Virus record (IMG/VR): IMGVR_UViG_3300024520_000254
Location: 1 to 35,898 of that record
Length of the DNA stretch: 35,898 nucleotides
DNA from: a virus
Strand: one strand, 5' to 3'
Within the stretch, counting starts at the first letter, position 1; each line of letters begins with the position of its first letter. Below, piece after piece: positions 1 through 6,161 of this stretch. Both the position numbers and the translations under genes were made by a program. The notes beneath the pieces were generated by a model. It made no database searches and was not told the origin of the DNA. It was given only the letters and a program-made list of their open reading frames with translations.

Positions 1-104
1 TCTTGATTTCCGTAGTATATCTCCGCAATAATCCTTTCACCTTCCCACACGTGGGAGTTTTTCTTTCTTATACTATCACCTGGATTTAAATCTTTAATTT
101 TCAT
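1..104 (-). CDS. Hypothetical protein, N-terminal part only (runs off left edge)
   Basis: An ATG at 102-104 opens a reading frame that stays open for 34 codons to the left edge. It starts MKIKDLNPGDSIRKK and continues with a hydrophilic segment. The start lies 19 nt after the stop of the next gene upstream, the normal spacing in this operon. The opening resembles small phage proteins that begin with a short beta-strand 'K-DL-PGD' element, but too little is visible to assign a family. The gene is partial, and its end lies outside the window. Confidence 0.55.
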   Translation of the reverse strand, partial: MKIKDLNPGDSIRKKNSHVWEGERIIAEIYYGNQ

Positions 105-123
105 ATGGGCAGTATTTGAACGG

Positions 124-531
124 TTATAATTCTAACTTTAAGTTTATATTTCCTTCAATAGCATCCTTTAATTTGATATGGCTATATCGGCATTTATACC
201 ATAACGGTTTTTTATGGCTTGATGCCCAAAACTGCCCAACTTCAATAGCTTTTTCTATCGCCTTCTTTTTGGGCTTATCAACTTTTGAACTGCAAACAAA
301 TATTAATTCAATGTGGCATTCTCCTAAAGTAAGACCATTTAGCCATGCCTTACATTCTACTTTATGCAAGGCGAAATCATACCCATCCGTGGACAATTTT
401 ACATATCCGTATTTACCCAAAATATGACTTTCAATTAATTTTTCTACTTTTTCTCTAAGACTTTCTTTTATAGCATTTACCTTGAATTCTTCCTTTTTTA
501 TTTCCTTAATTAACTGAATTAAATTATCCAT
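124..531 (-). CDS. Hypothetical phage protein, 135 aa
   Basis: The frame runs from ATG at 531 to TAA at 124, 14 nt after the preceding gene. The first 35 residues are strongly charged and helical (Lys/Glu-rich, coiled-coil-like). A mixed alpha/beta middle follows, containing a Cys at about residue 59 and a Cys at about residue 80. The C-terminal half has a Trp/Tyr-rich patch (FWASSHKKPLWYKCRYSHI). I do not recognise a family. It sits in the distal part of the early operon among other unassigned small genes. No signal peptide or membrane segment is visible, so it should be cytoplasmic. Confidence 0.75.
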   Translation of the reverse strand: MDNLIQLIKEIKKEEFKVNAIKESLREKVEKLIESHILGKYGYVKLSTDGYDFALHKVECKAWLNGLTLGECHIELIFVCSSKVDKPKKKAIEKAIEVGQFWASSHKKPLWYKCRYSHIKLKDAIEGNINLKLEL

Positions 532-545
532 AATTGAGTTTTTGT

Positions 546-839
546 TTATACAATTTCTGTTGCTTCTGAAATCCTGGATATATGCTCTTTTATCTCTTGA
601 TTCCTGTCATAGAGCGCTTTTATCCTATCACAATTGTTGTTAAATTGAGTGGCCAGCTTTGCGACTTGCTCTTTATCAGTTTTGTCTATGTGGTGATAAA
701 ATGCAAACCAAACAGAAGCCCTTCGCCTATACCCTTGCGTTCCTGAATACTTTACTATTTTAAAGTCAGTTGATTCGACTTCCATCACTTCCAATTTAGA
801 AGTGAACCCCGTGAAAAGTTGCGTTAATATTTTCAACAT
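546..839 (-). CDS. Hypothetical phage protein, 97 aa
   Basis: The gene starts at ATG 839 and stops at 546, ending 14 nt before the next gene. The N-terminal half is a beta-rich, basic segment with RRRASVWFAFYHH in its middle. The C-terminal half is an acidic helical segment rich in Asn/Lys/Glu, suggesting a small fold ending in a helix. It is the first gene downstream of a hairpin with a U-run at 857-890, so its transcription depends on read-through or on an unrecognised promoter. I recognise no family. Confidence 0.72.
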   Translation of the reverse strand: MLKILTQLFTGFTSKLEVMEVESTDFKIVKYSGTQGYRRRASVWFAFYHHIDKTDKEQVAKLATQFNNNCDRIKALYDRNQEIKEHISRISEATEIV

Positions 840-856
840 AATTTAGGAGTATTTTA

Positions 857-890
857 AAAATTGGCATTCAATCAAGCGAAAGAATGCCAA
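857..890 (-). terminator. Intrinsic terminator-like hairpin
   Basis: A perfect 9-bp inverted repeat, TTGGCATTC (861-869) and GAATGCCAA (882-890), encloses a 12-nt loop. On the minus strand the hairpin is followed at once by TTTTTAAAA. This is the classical stem plus U-run in the direction of transcription, between the 23-aa micro-ORF and the gene at 546-839. It would end or attenuate transcripts coming from 1-5 kb. Confidence 0.65.
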
Positions 891-925
891 AGAAAATGAA
901 AAACCAATATTAAACAAATTGCACA

Positions 926-997
926 TTAATTCTTTTTTAGACTAAAGATCAATCCCGAAAAGAGCCAGCACAAGAAAAGCGTTACAAAAATATACAT
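926..997 (-). CDS. Putative single-pass membrane micropeptide, 23 aa
   Basis: ATG at 997 and TAA at 926 define a 23-codon frame beginning MYIFVTLFLCWLFSG and ending LKKN. It is an uninterrupted hydrophobic stretch of about 18 residues with a basic tail, so an N-out/C-in transmembrane peptide is likely if it is expressed. The start has the context ACTACCATG, almost the same as the 29-aa membrane micropeptide at 4912-5001 (GCTACCATG). It fills an otherwise empty gap between two genes, 42 nt after the upstream stop. Function is unknown. The support is composition, context and position only. Confidence 0.45.
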   Translation of the reverse strand: MYIFVTLFLCWLFSGLIFSLKKN

Positions 998-1031
998 GGT
1001 AGTTTTTCTTATAAAAGAATAAAAAACCATG
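995..1031. repeat. Inverted repeat covering the micropeptide start
   Basis: CATGGT (995-1000) and ACCATG (1026-1031) are inverted copies, and the pairing continues inward through T-rich/A-rich arms. In the transcript the ACCATG start codon of the 23-aa peptide would lie in the 3' arm of this hairpin. The 5' arm carries a U-run and could also serve as a weak terminator for the gene at 1040-1627. Confidence 0.45.
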
Positions 1032-1039
1032 CCAAAAAA

Positions 1040-1627
1040 TCAATTATCCTTTGGGAGTATCTGCAATGTGCCTTCCTTGTGCGCCTTCCGCATTGCCACC
1101 AATCCCAACCGCATTTCACGGATAATCTTTAGATGTTCCGGGTCATGCTCTTTCCAATACTTTTCCCCACGCATGGCAATCTTGTTTGATTTGTCAAAAT
1201 CAAATTCTATGTTCCACTTTTTTAGATCGTAGACTATTCCCAGGATTTCCACTTTTTCGAATTGGGCATGTGAAGCGGTTGGCATTCCTTTCCCCACTGT
1301 GACCTTTTGCATCCCCAACCCATCTTCATTTGATATAAAAAAGATGGAATCATAATAAAAGATTTGGATGGCTTGCATGACTTCGCCAATGTGGGGCTTC
1401 CACCACGGATGCGAATGGATGGAATCTTCAGAATCCTTTATCTTGACATTCAGGACACGGCACTGACACCTCTCCCCGTTCCATAGTGCTACGAACAGAC
1501 CCATTTTCTCATGTTCCGGCAAATGGAAATTACCATCACCTAACTTAATGCCCCTTTGCTTTGATCCTTTTTCCCTTAGTGATCCGATGGGAACCCGCTT
1601 TCTTTTTTTAGGCTTCTTTAGTTTCAT
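1040..1627 (-). CDS. Hypothetical phage protein, 195 aa, basic N-terminus
   Basis: The frame starts at ATG 1627 and ends with TGA at 1040. The first 12 residues are almost all Lys/Arg/Pro (MKLKKPKKRKRVP), a nucleic-acid-binding type tail. The body has a beta-rich core (residues about 40-130) with CQCRVLNVKI and two HSHPWW-like His/Trp clusters, then a C-terminal helical basic segment with repeated Arg-Met-x-Lys. No family is recognised. The stop of the upstream gene at 1635 lies 7 nt away, so it is co-translated in the operon. No signal peptide or membrane span is present. Confidence 0.78.
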   Translation of the reverse strand: MKLKKPKKRKRVPIGSLREKGSKQRGIKLGDGNFHLPEHEKMGLFVALWNGERCQCRVLNVKIKDSEDSIHSHPWWKPHIGEVMQAIQIFYYDSIFFISNEDGLGMQKVTVGKGMPTASHAQFEKVEILGIVYDLKKWNIEFDFDKSNKIAMRGEKYWKEHDPEHLKIIREMRLGLVAMRKAHKEGTLQILPKDN

Positions 1628-1634
1628 TTTATAC

Positions 1635-1898
1635 TTATTTGAATTTACGAACTTCCACGTTTTTTAGCTCTTTGATTCCGGTGCAAGCATCACAGATGAA
1701 CAGTTGCTTTTTCTTGACAAAAAGGATATGCACTTGTTTTGTTCCTGTCCTCAACCATGCGCCCTTGCAGATTGCACAAGTCATGCGGCAGGGGTAGCCT
1801 TTATTGGATTGGATGAAGTGTTCAGATTCCGCATACTCAAGCCCAACCCGCATAGGTTCTGCCAGTTCTTTTTTTTCTATTGAGTTACTACATGCCAT
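1635..1898 (-). CDS. Small zinc-ribbon-like protein, 87 aa
   Basis: I place the start at ATG 1898 (MACSNSIEKK); the frame remains open three codons further to a TTG, which is a less likely start. The ATG overlaps the last 11 nt of the DUF5131-like gene (ATGGCATGTAG), implying translational coupling. Four cysteines form two knuckles, CRMTCAIC near residue 40 and CDAC near residue 70, separated by a basic beta-hairpin. This is the layout of a small treble-clef or zinc ribbon. A DNA/RNA-binding or protein-interaction role is plausible but not shown. No family is recognised. Confidence 0.72.
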   Translation of the reverse strand: MACSNSIEKKELAEPMRVGLEYAESEHFIQSNKGYPCRMTCAICKGAWLRTGTKQVHILFVKKKQLFICDACTGIKELKNVEVRKFK

Positions 1899-2742
1899 TT
1901 TTTTCAAATTCTTTAGGGAATTCCCGGATTAACATTTCTTCTGGGATAGACTTAACTTTGTCGATCTGCTTGAAGAAATAAGGAATACCTAACTCAGCAC
2001 AATCAGATTGTATTTGATCTGCCCATTCTAAACTAAATGGGCGTTTTTTTCTACCCGACTCACCTCCAACAATAATCCATTGGGGCATTTTAATGCCCAT
2101 TGAAAAAGGTTCTTTTATGTTGATCTTTTCCAATAGTGGCTCTATACTCCAAAAGGTATTTCCATTTACTTTATCCATGTGACGGGAAACATCCATCATC
2201 GATTTATGATCCACTACCGAAGCCCCAAACCAAATATTATCAAGTGGGTACTTTATAAATTCAGTTATCATTTTATTAATATTGGATGGCCGTTTTGTAA
2301 GGAATAGAAATATCAAATTTGGATATTCATTGAATTCAAACTCAGTAAATAATTTAATCCTTAAATCAGATGTGCTTGCATAATCATCAATAGGGTTAAG
2401 GAGTGGTTTTGACTTCTCAAAAACATCCATCATCGAACCCACAAAAACGGTTTTCTTCACTCCCTCTAAATCTGCTTTTCTTTGGAACGTGGCCAAATCT
2501 TTAAAGGCATTTACTTTGCGCTCACGTGGCAATTCCCCGCCCCATACATCTTTTCCCCATCTGTTTGCCAAAACACGGGCATAGCAATTGTCACATCCCC
2601 TGTGGACTTCTTCACATCCCCACCATAAATTGTTCGTATGATCGCACCATTCTATTTTTGAATTTTGCATATTTATTGAAAATGTACCAATGCCCCGCCA
2701 AGTTTTCCCGTAGATGTTGTAATCCTTTGATGGCGGCGGCAT
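1888..2742 (-). CDS. Phage Gp37/Gp68-like protein (DUF5131)
   Basis: The core begins SKIEWCDHTNNLWWGCEE and continues with GCDNCYARVLANRWGKD. This is the Trp-Cys/Gly-Cys-x2-Cys-Tyr-Ala signature of the DUF5131 phage Gp37/Gp68 family, proteins related to radical-SAM-type folds and to spore photoproduct lyase-like sequences. Later family marks are FVGSMMDVF, FLFLTKRPSN, WFGASV, SIEPLLE and WIIVGGESG. The longest ATG start is 2742. An internal ATG at 2670 (MQNSKIEWC) starts exactly at the conserved core, and I consider it equally or more likely. The reaction is unknown. Four Cys (33, 43, 50, 53 in the long form) could hold a metal cluster. Confidence 0.88.
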   Translation of the reverse strand: MPPPSKDYNIYGKTWRGIGTFSINMQNSKIEWCDHTNNLWWGCEEVHRGCDNCYARVLANRWGKDVWGGELPRERKVNAFKDLATFQRKADLEGVKKTVFVGSMMDVFEKSKPLLNPIDDYASTSDLRIKLFTEFEFNEYPNLIFLFLTKRPSNINKMITEFIKYPLDNIWFGASVVDHKSMMDVSRHMDKVNGNTFWSIEPLLEKINIKEPFSMGIKMPQWIIVGGESGRKKRPFSLEWADQIQSDCAELGIPYFFKQIDKVKSIPEEMLIREFPKEFEKNGM

Positions 2743-2760
2743 TGGCTGTTTCTTTAACCT

Positions 2761-3021
2761 TTAATTTTCAAGTTCTGCGATAGGTAATTCTACAATGTGG
2801 GTTGTTTCGATATAATCATTACATCCCTTTTCATCTTCTGATAAACATGCTTGGCAGCCATACACCCGGCCTCTCTTTTTACAGAATTGAACCATGCTTG
2901 GTTCAATGCTTCGCATCCAAAACAATCCCTTTTGGGTAGCTTGCCTCTTGGCTGAATAATTAGGGTCAAAGTCCAAATGTTCACACCCCTTAAATTCTAC
3001 TTTTGTAGTTTCGATTGCCAT
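2761..3021 (-). CDS. Cysteine-rich small protein, 86 aa
   Basis: The start is ATG 3021 (MAIETTKVEFKGCEHLD), which lies 34 nt from the -7 element of the promoter at 3055-3086. A TTG extension upstream to 3057 would place the start inside the promoter and is rejected. Cysteines occur as GCEHLD, FCKKRGRVYGCQAC and KGCND, so a zinc-binding fold is likely. It is the first gene of a transcript that continues into the DUF5131-like gene 18 nt later. No family name can be given. Confidence 0.72.
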   Translation of the reverse strand: MAIETTKVEFKGCEHLDFDPNYSAKRQATQKGLFWMRSIEPSMVQFCKKRGRVYGCQACLSEDEKGCNDYIETTHIVELPIAELEN

Positions 3022-3054
3022 TTTTTTTGTTTTTGAAAATGATTTAATAATAAC

Positions 3055-3099
3055 CAAAAGTACTATTAATCTGTGACAAAATCAAATTCTTTATCACAA
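3055..3099 (-). promoter_or_regulatory. Early promoter with overlapping operator O1
   Basis: On the minus strand TTTG (3083-3086), a 20-bp spacer and TACTTTTG (3055-3062) match the Bacteroidota consensus TTTG-N19/21-TAnnTTTG exactly. Overlapping the -33 element is an inverted repeat, TTGTGAT-N15-GTCACAG (plus-strand halves CTGTGAC 3071-3077 and ATCACAA 3093-3099). The same repeat with the same 15-bp spacer occurs at three other promoters here. It drives the gene at 2761-3021 and onward. The site is embedded in the 3' end of the HNH-like gene. Confidence 0.7.
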
Positions 3100-3392
3100 T
3101 TTTGAGGCGGGAAGGGTTCACCTCTTTGGATGAATGGTATTTGGTCTTTCATAAACCGGGCGTGTAAATCCAGGAGCCATTTTTTAAACTGTTTCTTGTC
3201 TGCGTACTTTTGATCGCACACCCTACAAATGGACATTAGGTTTTCGATAAAGTCCTTTAATTTAGAACCGCCCATCTTCCGGGCATCAATGTGGTTGGTA
3301 TCAACTGCTTTGGCTCCACAAATTTCACACGGGATAAAATCGCCTGTTGAATACCCGAAGAAGTCCATTAATATTTTAGTATGCTTTTTCAT
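3066..3392 (-). CDS. HNH-type nuclease-like protein, 108 aa
   Basis: The central region CEICGAKAVDTNHIDARKMGG followed by ENLMSICRVCDQKYADKKQ is the two-Cys-pair beta-beta-alpha scaffold of the small HNH proteins common in Bacteroidota phages. The first His (NHI) and the structural Asn (ENL) are present. The position usually written C-H after the second CxxC is C-D here, and the last His is Ala, so nuclease activity is doubtful. ATG 3392 overlaps the preceding gene by 17 nt; an alternative ATG at 3368 (MDFFGYSTG) would follow that stop by 7 nt. The promoter O1 lies in its last codons. Confidence 0.75.
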   Translation of the reverse strand: MKKHTKILMDFFGYSTGDFIPCEICGAKAVDTNHIDARKMGGSKLKDFIENLMSICRVCDQKYADKKQFKKWLLDLHARFMKDQIPFIQRGEPFPPQNCDKEFDFVTD

Positions 3393-3720
3393 CCTCAAAG
3401 GTTGGAGTGATTATAAAACCGCCGTTACCGTTTTTCTGTTTTGACAAATGGTAGCCGTGGTAAACATCACATTTATAATGATACAATTTCACATTCCTTT
3501 GCTTAGATACTTTCTTGCTCATTTTCTTTGCATCCCTAACTTCAACAAATCTTATTTTCCCGCAGCCTCTTTTAATGATCTCACTGTTTTTATTTATAAA
3601 ATCCAAGAATCCGTCAAAGCTCCTTTTTGTTTCCTCATAATTAATTGAAGACAGGTATCCCCGCCAAAACACTTTTGCTTTCCTGCATGACAGAAAATCA
3701 CCTAAATTTTTATAATGCAA
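3376..3720 (-). CDS. Small phage zinc-finger-like protein, about 114 aa
   Basis: The C-terminal half carries RGCGKIRFVEVRDAKKMSKK and then LYHYKCDVYHGYHLSKQ. This resembles the widespread small phage family with a Cys-Gly-Lys start, an Ala/Lys helix and a terminal Y-x-C-x3-H-G-W/Y-H-L metal-binding motif. The frame has no ATG at its N-terminus. The first possible start is TTG 3720, 28 nt after the upstream exonuclease stop, and an in-frame stop precedes it. The true start is therefore uncertain, or the N-terminus has been altered by a frameshift. The N-terminal 50 residues are aromatic-rich and helical. Confidence 0.62.
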   Translation of the reverse strand: MHYKNLGDFLSCRKAKVFWRGYLSSINYEETKRSFDGFLDFINKNSEIIKRGCGKIRFVEVRDAKKMSKKVSKQRNVKLYHYKCDVYHGYHLSKQKNGNGGFIITPTFEDEKAY

Positions 3721-3748
3721 TCTTGCATCTTTTTTATGTCAATGGTTC

Positions 3749-4432
3749 TCATAGCATCCCGTATTTGAACATCAATGAAAGAGCCGTGGCCGTTGACAGA
3801 ACATCCCTTTCGCAATACTTGGAAATCTTATCCATGCGTTCTGGGTCACTGGAATAGTACATGTCCGCAACTTGCGCCCCGGAAAATTCAGATTTAGGGC
3901 TTTCTATCCCAAGCACATCACATACCACCTCCAACCCTTTTGCCTGTGATGATCCGTAGACGCCACCTGTCCATATATCCAAGGTATCCCAATGCTTCAT
4001 TTCCCACGGCTTAACGCCATACATTTTAAAACTGTTTGGCAATGCCATTTTATTAGCCACTAAACGGATGTTCACGTATGGAATATCAAACTTTTTAATA
4101 TTGTGCCCAACAAATCGGAAGTTACCTTCTTTGGTCACATAAGCCACGAATTTTCGCAATAATGTGGATTCCCTATCCTTCGCCGGGATCGCATCGTCTA
4201 AGGCAAAAGAGACAACCCCTTCACCTTTTTTTAGTGCAGAAATACAGACTATGTTTCCAAATTCAGGATAAAGCCCCGCCTTTTCGTGATATGCTGCTCC
4301 TGGCTCCATTTCTGGAAACCGACGTTCCGCAAAATTAGTCCAAGCTACTTGCGTTTGATCCGGGGCATCCTTTAGTTGTTCAAAAGCTCTAATTGTTTCA
4401 ATATCGAAACAGATGTTAGTTAATGATGACAT
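3749..4432 (-). CDS. 3'-5' exonuclease, PolB exonuclease-like (DEDD superfamily)
   Basis: All three exonuclease motifs are visible. Exo I is CFDIET (D10, E12), Exo II is FVGHNIKKFDIPYV (D116) and Exo III is YCERDVLSTATAL (Y206, D210; the DEDDy form). The intervening WDTLDIW and LGIESPKSEFSGAQV segments match stand-alone phage proteins related to the DNA polymerase B exonuclease domain. The 227-aa length covers the exonuclease domain only; no polymerase domain follows. It should remove 3'-terminal nucleotides during replication or recombination, using two divalent metals held by the acidic residues. The start at ATG 4432 is clear, and the upstream stop is 11 nt away. Confidence 0.88.
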   Translation of the reverse strand: MSSLTNICFDIETIRAFEQLKDAPDQTQVAWTNFAERRFPEMEPGAAYHEKAGLYPEFGNIVCISALKKGEGVVSFALDDAIPAKDRESTLLRKFVAYVTKEGNFRFVGHNIKKFDIPYVNIRLVANKMALPNSFKMYGVKPWEMKHWDTLDIWTGGVYGSSQAKGLEVVCDVLGIESPKSEFSGAQVADMYYSSDPERMDKISKYCERDVLSTATALSLMFKYGML

Positions 4433-4443
4433 TGATGTATTGT

Positions 4444-4899
4444 TTAAAAAAAAGTTACATTTTCATCTAAGTGCCTTTGCATTATATTTGTCATGTTTTT
4501 ATAAAAATCTCTTTGCTCCTTTAGTTTTTCTATAAGCATTTTATTAACCTTGGCTTTGAATGACTCAATAGTTTCACTCTCATCCTCTATAACTTCAAAA
4601 TCAAAGTCAAGGAATCTGAATTTGTATATAGAATGAGGGGATGTAAAAGAGTGTTCAATTCCCTCGGCAGTTAAAAACTTATAAAGTTCCATAATCAGCG
4701 TTTTATTGACAATTTTGACTCCTAATTTGACTTTTCCGATAAAACCATGTTCCCGGCGTAAAGTGCCAGCGTGAAAATCTCTTTGCTGTAAAGCAAAACG
4801 CCGAATCTTTCCTATTTGATTATCACCTATTTTTCGAGGCCAAGAAAAACCAAAACACTCATTGCCAAAATTATCTTTATATGAAATATTTATTCTCAT
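4444..4899 (-). CDS. Hypothetical phage protein, 151 aa
   Basis: The gene starts at ATG 4899 with a TAAAACCC-like leader and ends at 4444. The N-terminal half is beta-rich and aromatic (NECFGFSWPRKIG, RRFALQQRDFHAG). It is followed by an acidic segment (FDFEVIEDESETIE) and a long C-terminal amphipathic helix with many Lys/Glu/Met that could form a coiled coil. I recognise no family. The context, between the exonuclease and a cluster of coiled-coil microproteins, gives no specific role. Confidence 0.72.
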   Translation of the reverse strand: MRINISYKDNFGNECFGFSWPRKIGDNQIGKIRRFALQQRDFHAGTLRREHGFIGKVKLGVKIVNKTLIMELYKFLTAEGIEHSFTSPHSIYKFRFLDFDFEVIEDESETIESFKAKVNKMLIEKLKEQRDFYKNMTNIMQRHLDENVTFF

Positions 4900-4911
4900 T
4901 TTAAGAGGGTT

Positions 4912-5001
4912 TTAGTGACAAGTTATAGCAAGCAGCATAAGAAGGACTGCTACCATGAAACCTGTAAAAAATTTATTGTTCCCGTAACTCCAATCTTTCA
5001 T
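4912..5001 (-). CDS. Putative membrane micropeptide, 29 aa
   Basis: ATG 5001 to TAA 4912 encodes 29 residues starting MKDWSYGNNKFFTG and continuing into the hydrophobic stretch FMVAVLLMLLAITC, one predicted transmembrane helix ending in Cys-His. The upstream stop (5011) and this start are joined by the same short leader, TAA-AACGCTACC-ATG, found at the two preceding junctions. That supports it as a real operon member. The start codon sits in a perfect 12-bp inverted repeat. Function is unknown; small toxins, lysis regulators and superinfection peptides look like this. Confidence 0.55.
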   Translation of the reverse strand: MKDWSYGNNKFFTGFMVAVLLMLLAITCH

Positions 5002-5007
5002 GGTAGC
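4949..5007. repeat. 12-bp perfect inverted repeat around a micropeptide start
   Basis: GCTACCATGAAA (4949-4960) and TTTCATGGTAGC (4996-5007) are exact inverse complements separated by 35 nt. On the transcript the first arm contains the ATG of the 29-aa membrane peptide and the second lies in its membrane-helix codons. Folding would bury the start codon in a 12-bp stem. Confidence 0.6.
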
Positions 5008-5010
5008 GTT

Positions 5011-5196
5011 TTATTGTAAGTTGTTTTTTTGATCTAAAAGCCTTTTCATTTCGTGTATCCTTAAGTCCCTGTGGAATTTTGCTATCTCCATTTGGTTTTT
5101 CCATTTTTCAATCTTACCCTCACAGACTTTAAACCTGTCATCATGTAATTTACAGGAACGAACCAAATACCTTACGTATGGATGCTTGATTCTCAT
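5011..5196 (-). CDS. Small coiled-coil protein, 61 aa
   Basis: The gene runs from ATG 5196 to TAA 5011 and encodes a highly charged, helical protein (pI basic) with heptad-like spacing in KIEKWKNQMEIAKFHRDLRI. There are two Cys (residues about 15 and 25). It begins 9 nt after the preceding stop through the repeated TAA-AACGCTCCG-ATG junction. No family is recognised. A DNA-associated or protein-interaction role is possible but not shown. Confidence 0.65.
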   Translation of the reverse strand: MRIKHPYVRYLVRSCKLHDDRFKVCEGKIEKWKNQMEIAKFHRDLRIHEMKRLLDQKNNLQ

Positions 5197-5205
5197 CGGA
5201 GCGTT

Positions 5206-5478
5206 TTATTGAGAGTTGAGTGATTCTTTTTTGTCAATCAATCGGACTGCTATCTGTCGAATTTGTTCAGATAATTCGTCGGAATCACGTTTCGATTTCC
5301 TTCCCTGCGGCATTAGCCTTAATAAAGCCGCACTTTCTTTTGTTAAAACAGATTGGATGCTTTCTATCTCAATCCTGTGCTGATTCTTTGCATCAAAATA
5401 CTTAATCCTAAGCCTGATGTTTAATTCTTCTAAAGTCTTAACTTCATCCGATATTTCTTTTATCTTTTCCTGAATCAT
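5206..5478 (-). CDS. Small coiled-coil protein, 90 aa
   Basis: ATG 5478 to TGA 5206. The protein is almost entirely helical with Lys/Glu/Leu repeats (IQEKIKEISDEVKTLEELNI) and a central basic turn, RLMPQGRKSKRDSD, between two helices, a helical-hairpin layout. It follows the upstream gene through the junction TAA-AACGCTCCATC-ATG. No domain is recognised. Together with its neighbours it forms a cluster of three short charged genes that share the same intergenic sequence, which may reflect local duplication of the junction. Confidence 0.68.
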   Translation of the reverse strand: MIQEKIKEISDEVKTLEELNIRLRIKYFDAKNQHRIEIESIQSVLTKESAALLRLMPQGRKSKRDSDELSEQIRQIAVRLIDKKESLNSQ

Positions 5479-5489
5479 GATGGAGCGTT

Positions 5490-5744
5490 TTAAAGATTAT
5501 GTTTTAGTTGCTCAAACATTTTTGAATGAACCACCAAGTAACCCGGCATTTTTATAATGGAGTAAACCTTTTTCCATTTGAAATTACCTTCTCGCTTTGC
5601 CCACTTGTTTCTGATTCTTTTCTTCTTACTCTTAGGAAAGCGAAATTGAATGTGCTTGTCTTGCTCGGTAGCGAGGTCATTTACGATAACTTTAGTTGTG
5701 GTTAGCTCATCGTAAATCGGGTATGTTAGCTTTTTGCCATCCAT
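5490..5744 (-). CDS. Small basic hypothetical protein, 84 aa
   Basis: ATG 5744 to TAA 5490. Residues about 35-60 are strongly basic (FPKSKKKRIRNKWAKREGN), consistent with nucleic-acid binding, and hydrophobic beta-type segments flank them. It is the first gene after the 141-bp intergenic region at 5745-5885, so it may head a transcript. The leader includes a GC-rich hairpin. No family is recognised, and nothing suggests export or a membrane location. Confidence 0.68.
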   Translation of the reverse strand: MDGKKLTYPIYDELTTTKVIVNDLATEQDKHIQFRFPKSKKKRIRNKWAKREGNFKWKKVYSIIKMPGYLVVHSKMFEQLKHNL

Positions 5745-5885
5745 TGGTTCGAGGGTTATTAGGAGTTGAAAAATTCGGGGACAATGCCCCGCACAAATAC
5801 AACTTCAATTGTGATAAAATTAAAAAATATCTTCAATTACCTATTCGATCAAACGTGATTTTCAACCTCTACGATCAAAGGGGTA
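5745..5885 (-). promoter_or_regulatory. Intergenic region with possible promoter, half-operator and hairpin
   Basis: This stretch has no gene. It contains a TTGTGAT half-site (5809-5815) like those in the four full operators, and a near-consensus -7 element (minus-strand TGTATTTG ending at about 5795) without a clear -33. A small GC hairpin, CGGGG-N6-CCCCG (5776-5791), is followed on the minus strand by AATTTTTC. TTTGATCG occurs twice near 5850-5880. It could be a weak promoter for the gene at 5490-5744. Confidence 0.35.
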
Positions 5886-6155
5886 CTATGATTTTTGATT
5901 TATGGACTGTAAGAATTTCTTGTATGCCCTCCACTCTCTTGTAAGTGATTCAGCAATTGCATACCCCATGCTATCTTGAATGAAAAGACCTTTCTTTTCT
6001 CCTAAATACTGAAGCCTGCCCCATCCTCGCACGTCTGCAACATGATTATTTTCAGCGTCCCAAATACCTATTCCATGACTATCATACTTGAATGGAGCTT
6101 TGTAATTTTCATACAGCAACTTGATTTGTTCGATTCTCTTTTTATCTATGTCCAT
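5886..6155 (-). CDS. Hypothetical phage protein, 89 aa
   Basis: ATG 6155 to TGA 5886. The centre reads GIGIWDAENNHVADVRGWG followed by LFIQDSMGYAIAESL, a compact two-repeat beta pattern (x-D-x-x-G-x-x-I-A-E) seen in many short phage proteins of unknown function. It has no Cys, no signal peptide and no membrane helix. The upstream gene ends 6 nt away, so it is translationally linked. The sequence after its stop is the 141-bp non-coding region. Confidence 0.74.
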   Translation of the reverse strand: MDIDKKRIEQIKLLYENYKAPFKYDSHGIGIWDAENNHVADVRGWGRLQYLGEKKGLFIQDSMGYAIAESLTREWRAYKKFLQSINQKS

Positions 6156-6161
6156 ATACGG

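Noticed and set aside
3022-3057. N-terminal extensions from TTG/GTG starts, also at 1899-1907, 8710-8745, 12513-12593, 15941-16039, 19240-19269 and 25040-25048
   Set aside because: In each case an ATG lies slightly downstream at normal spacing, and several extensions would run through promoters, operators or terminators.
5776-5791. Terminator at the CGGGG/CCCCG hairpin
   Set aside because: Stem of only 5 bp followed by AATTTTTC, and it may lie in the leader of the next gene. Kept only as a note in the intergenic feature.
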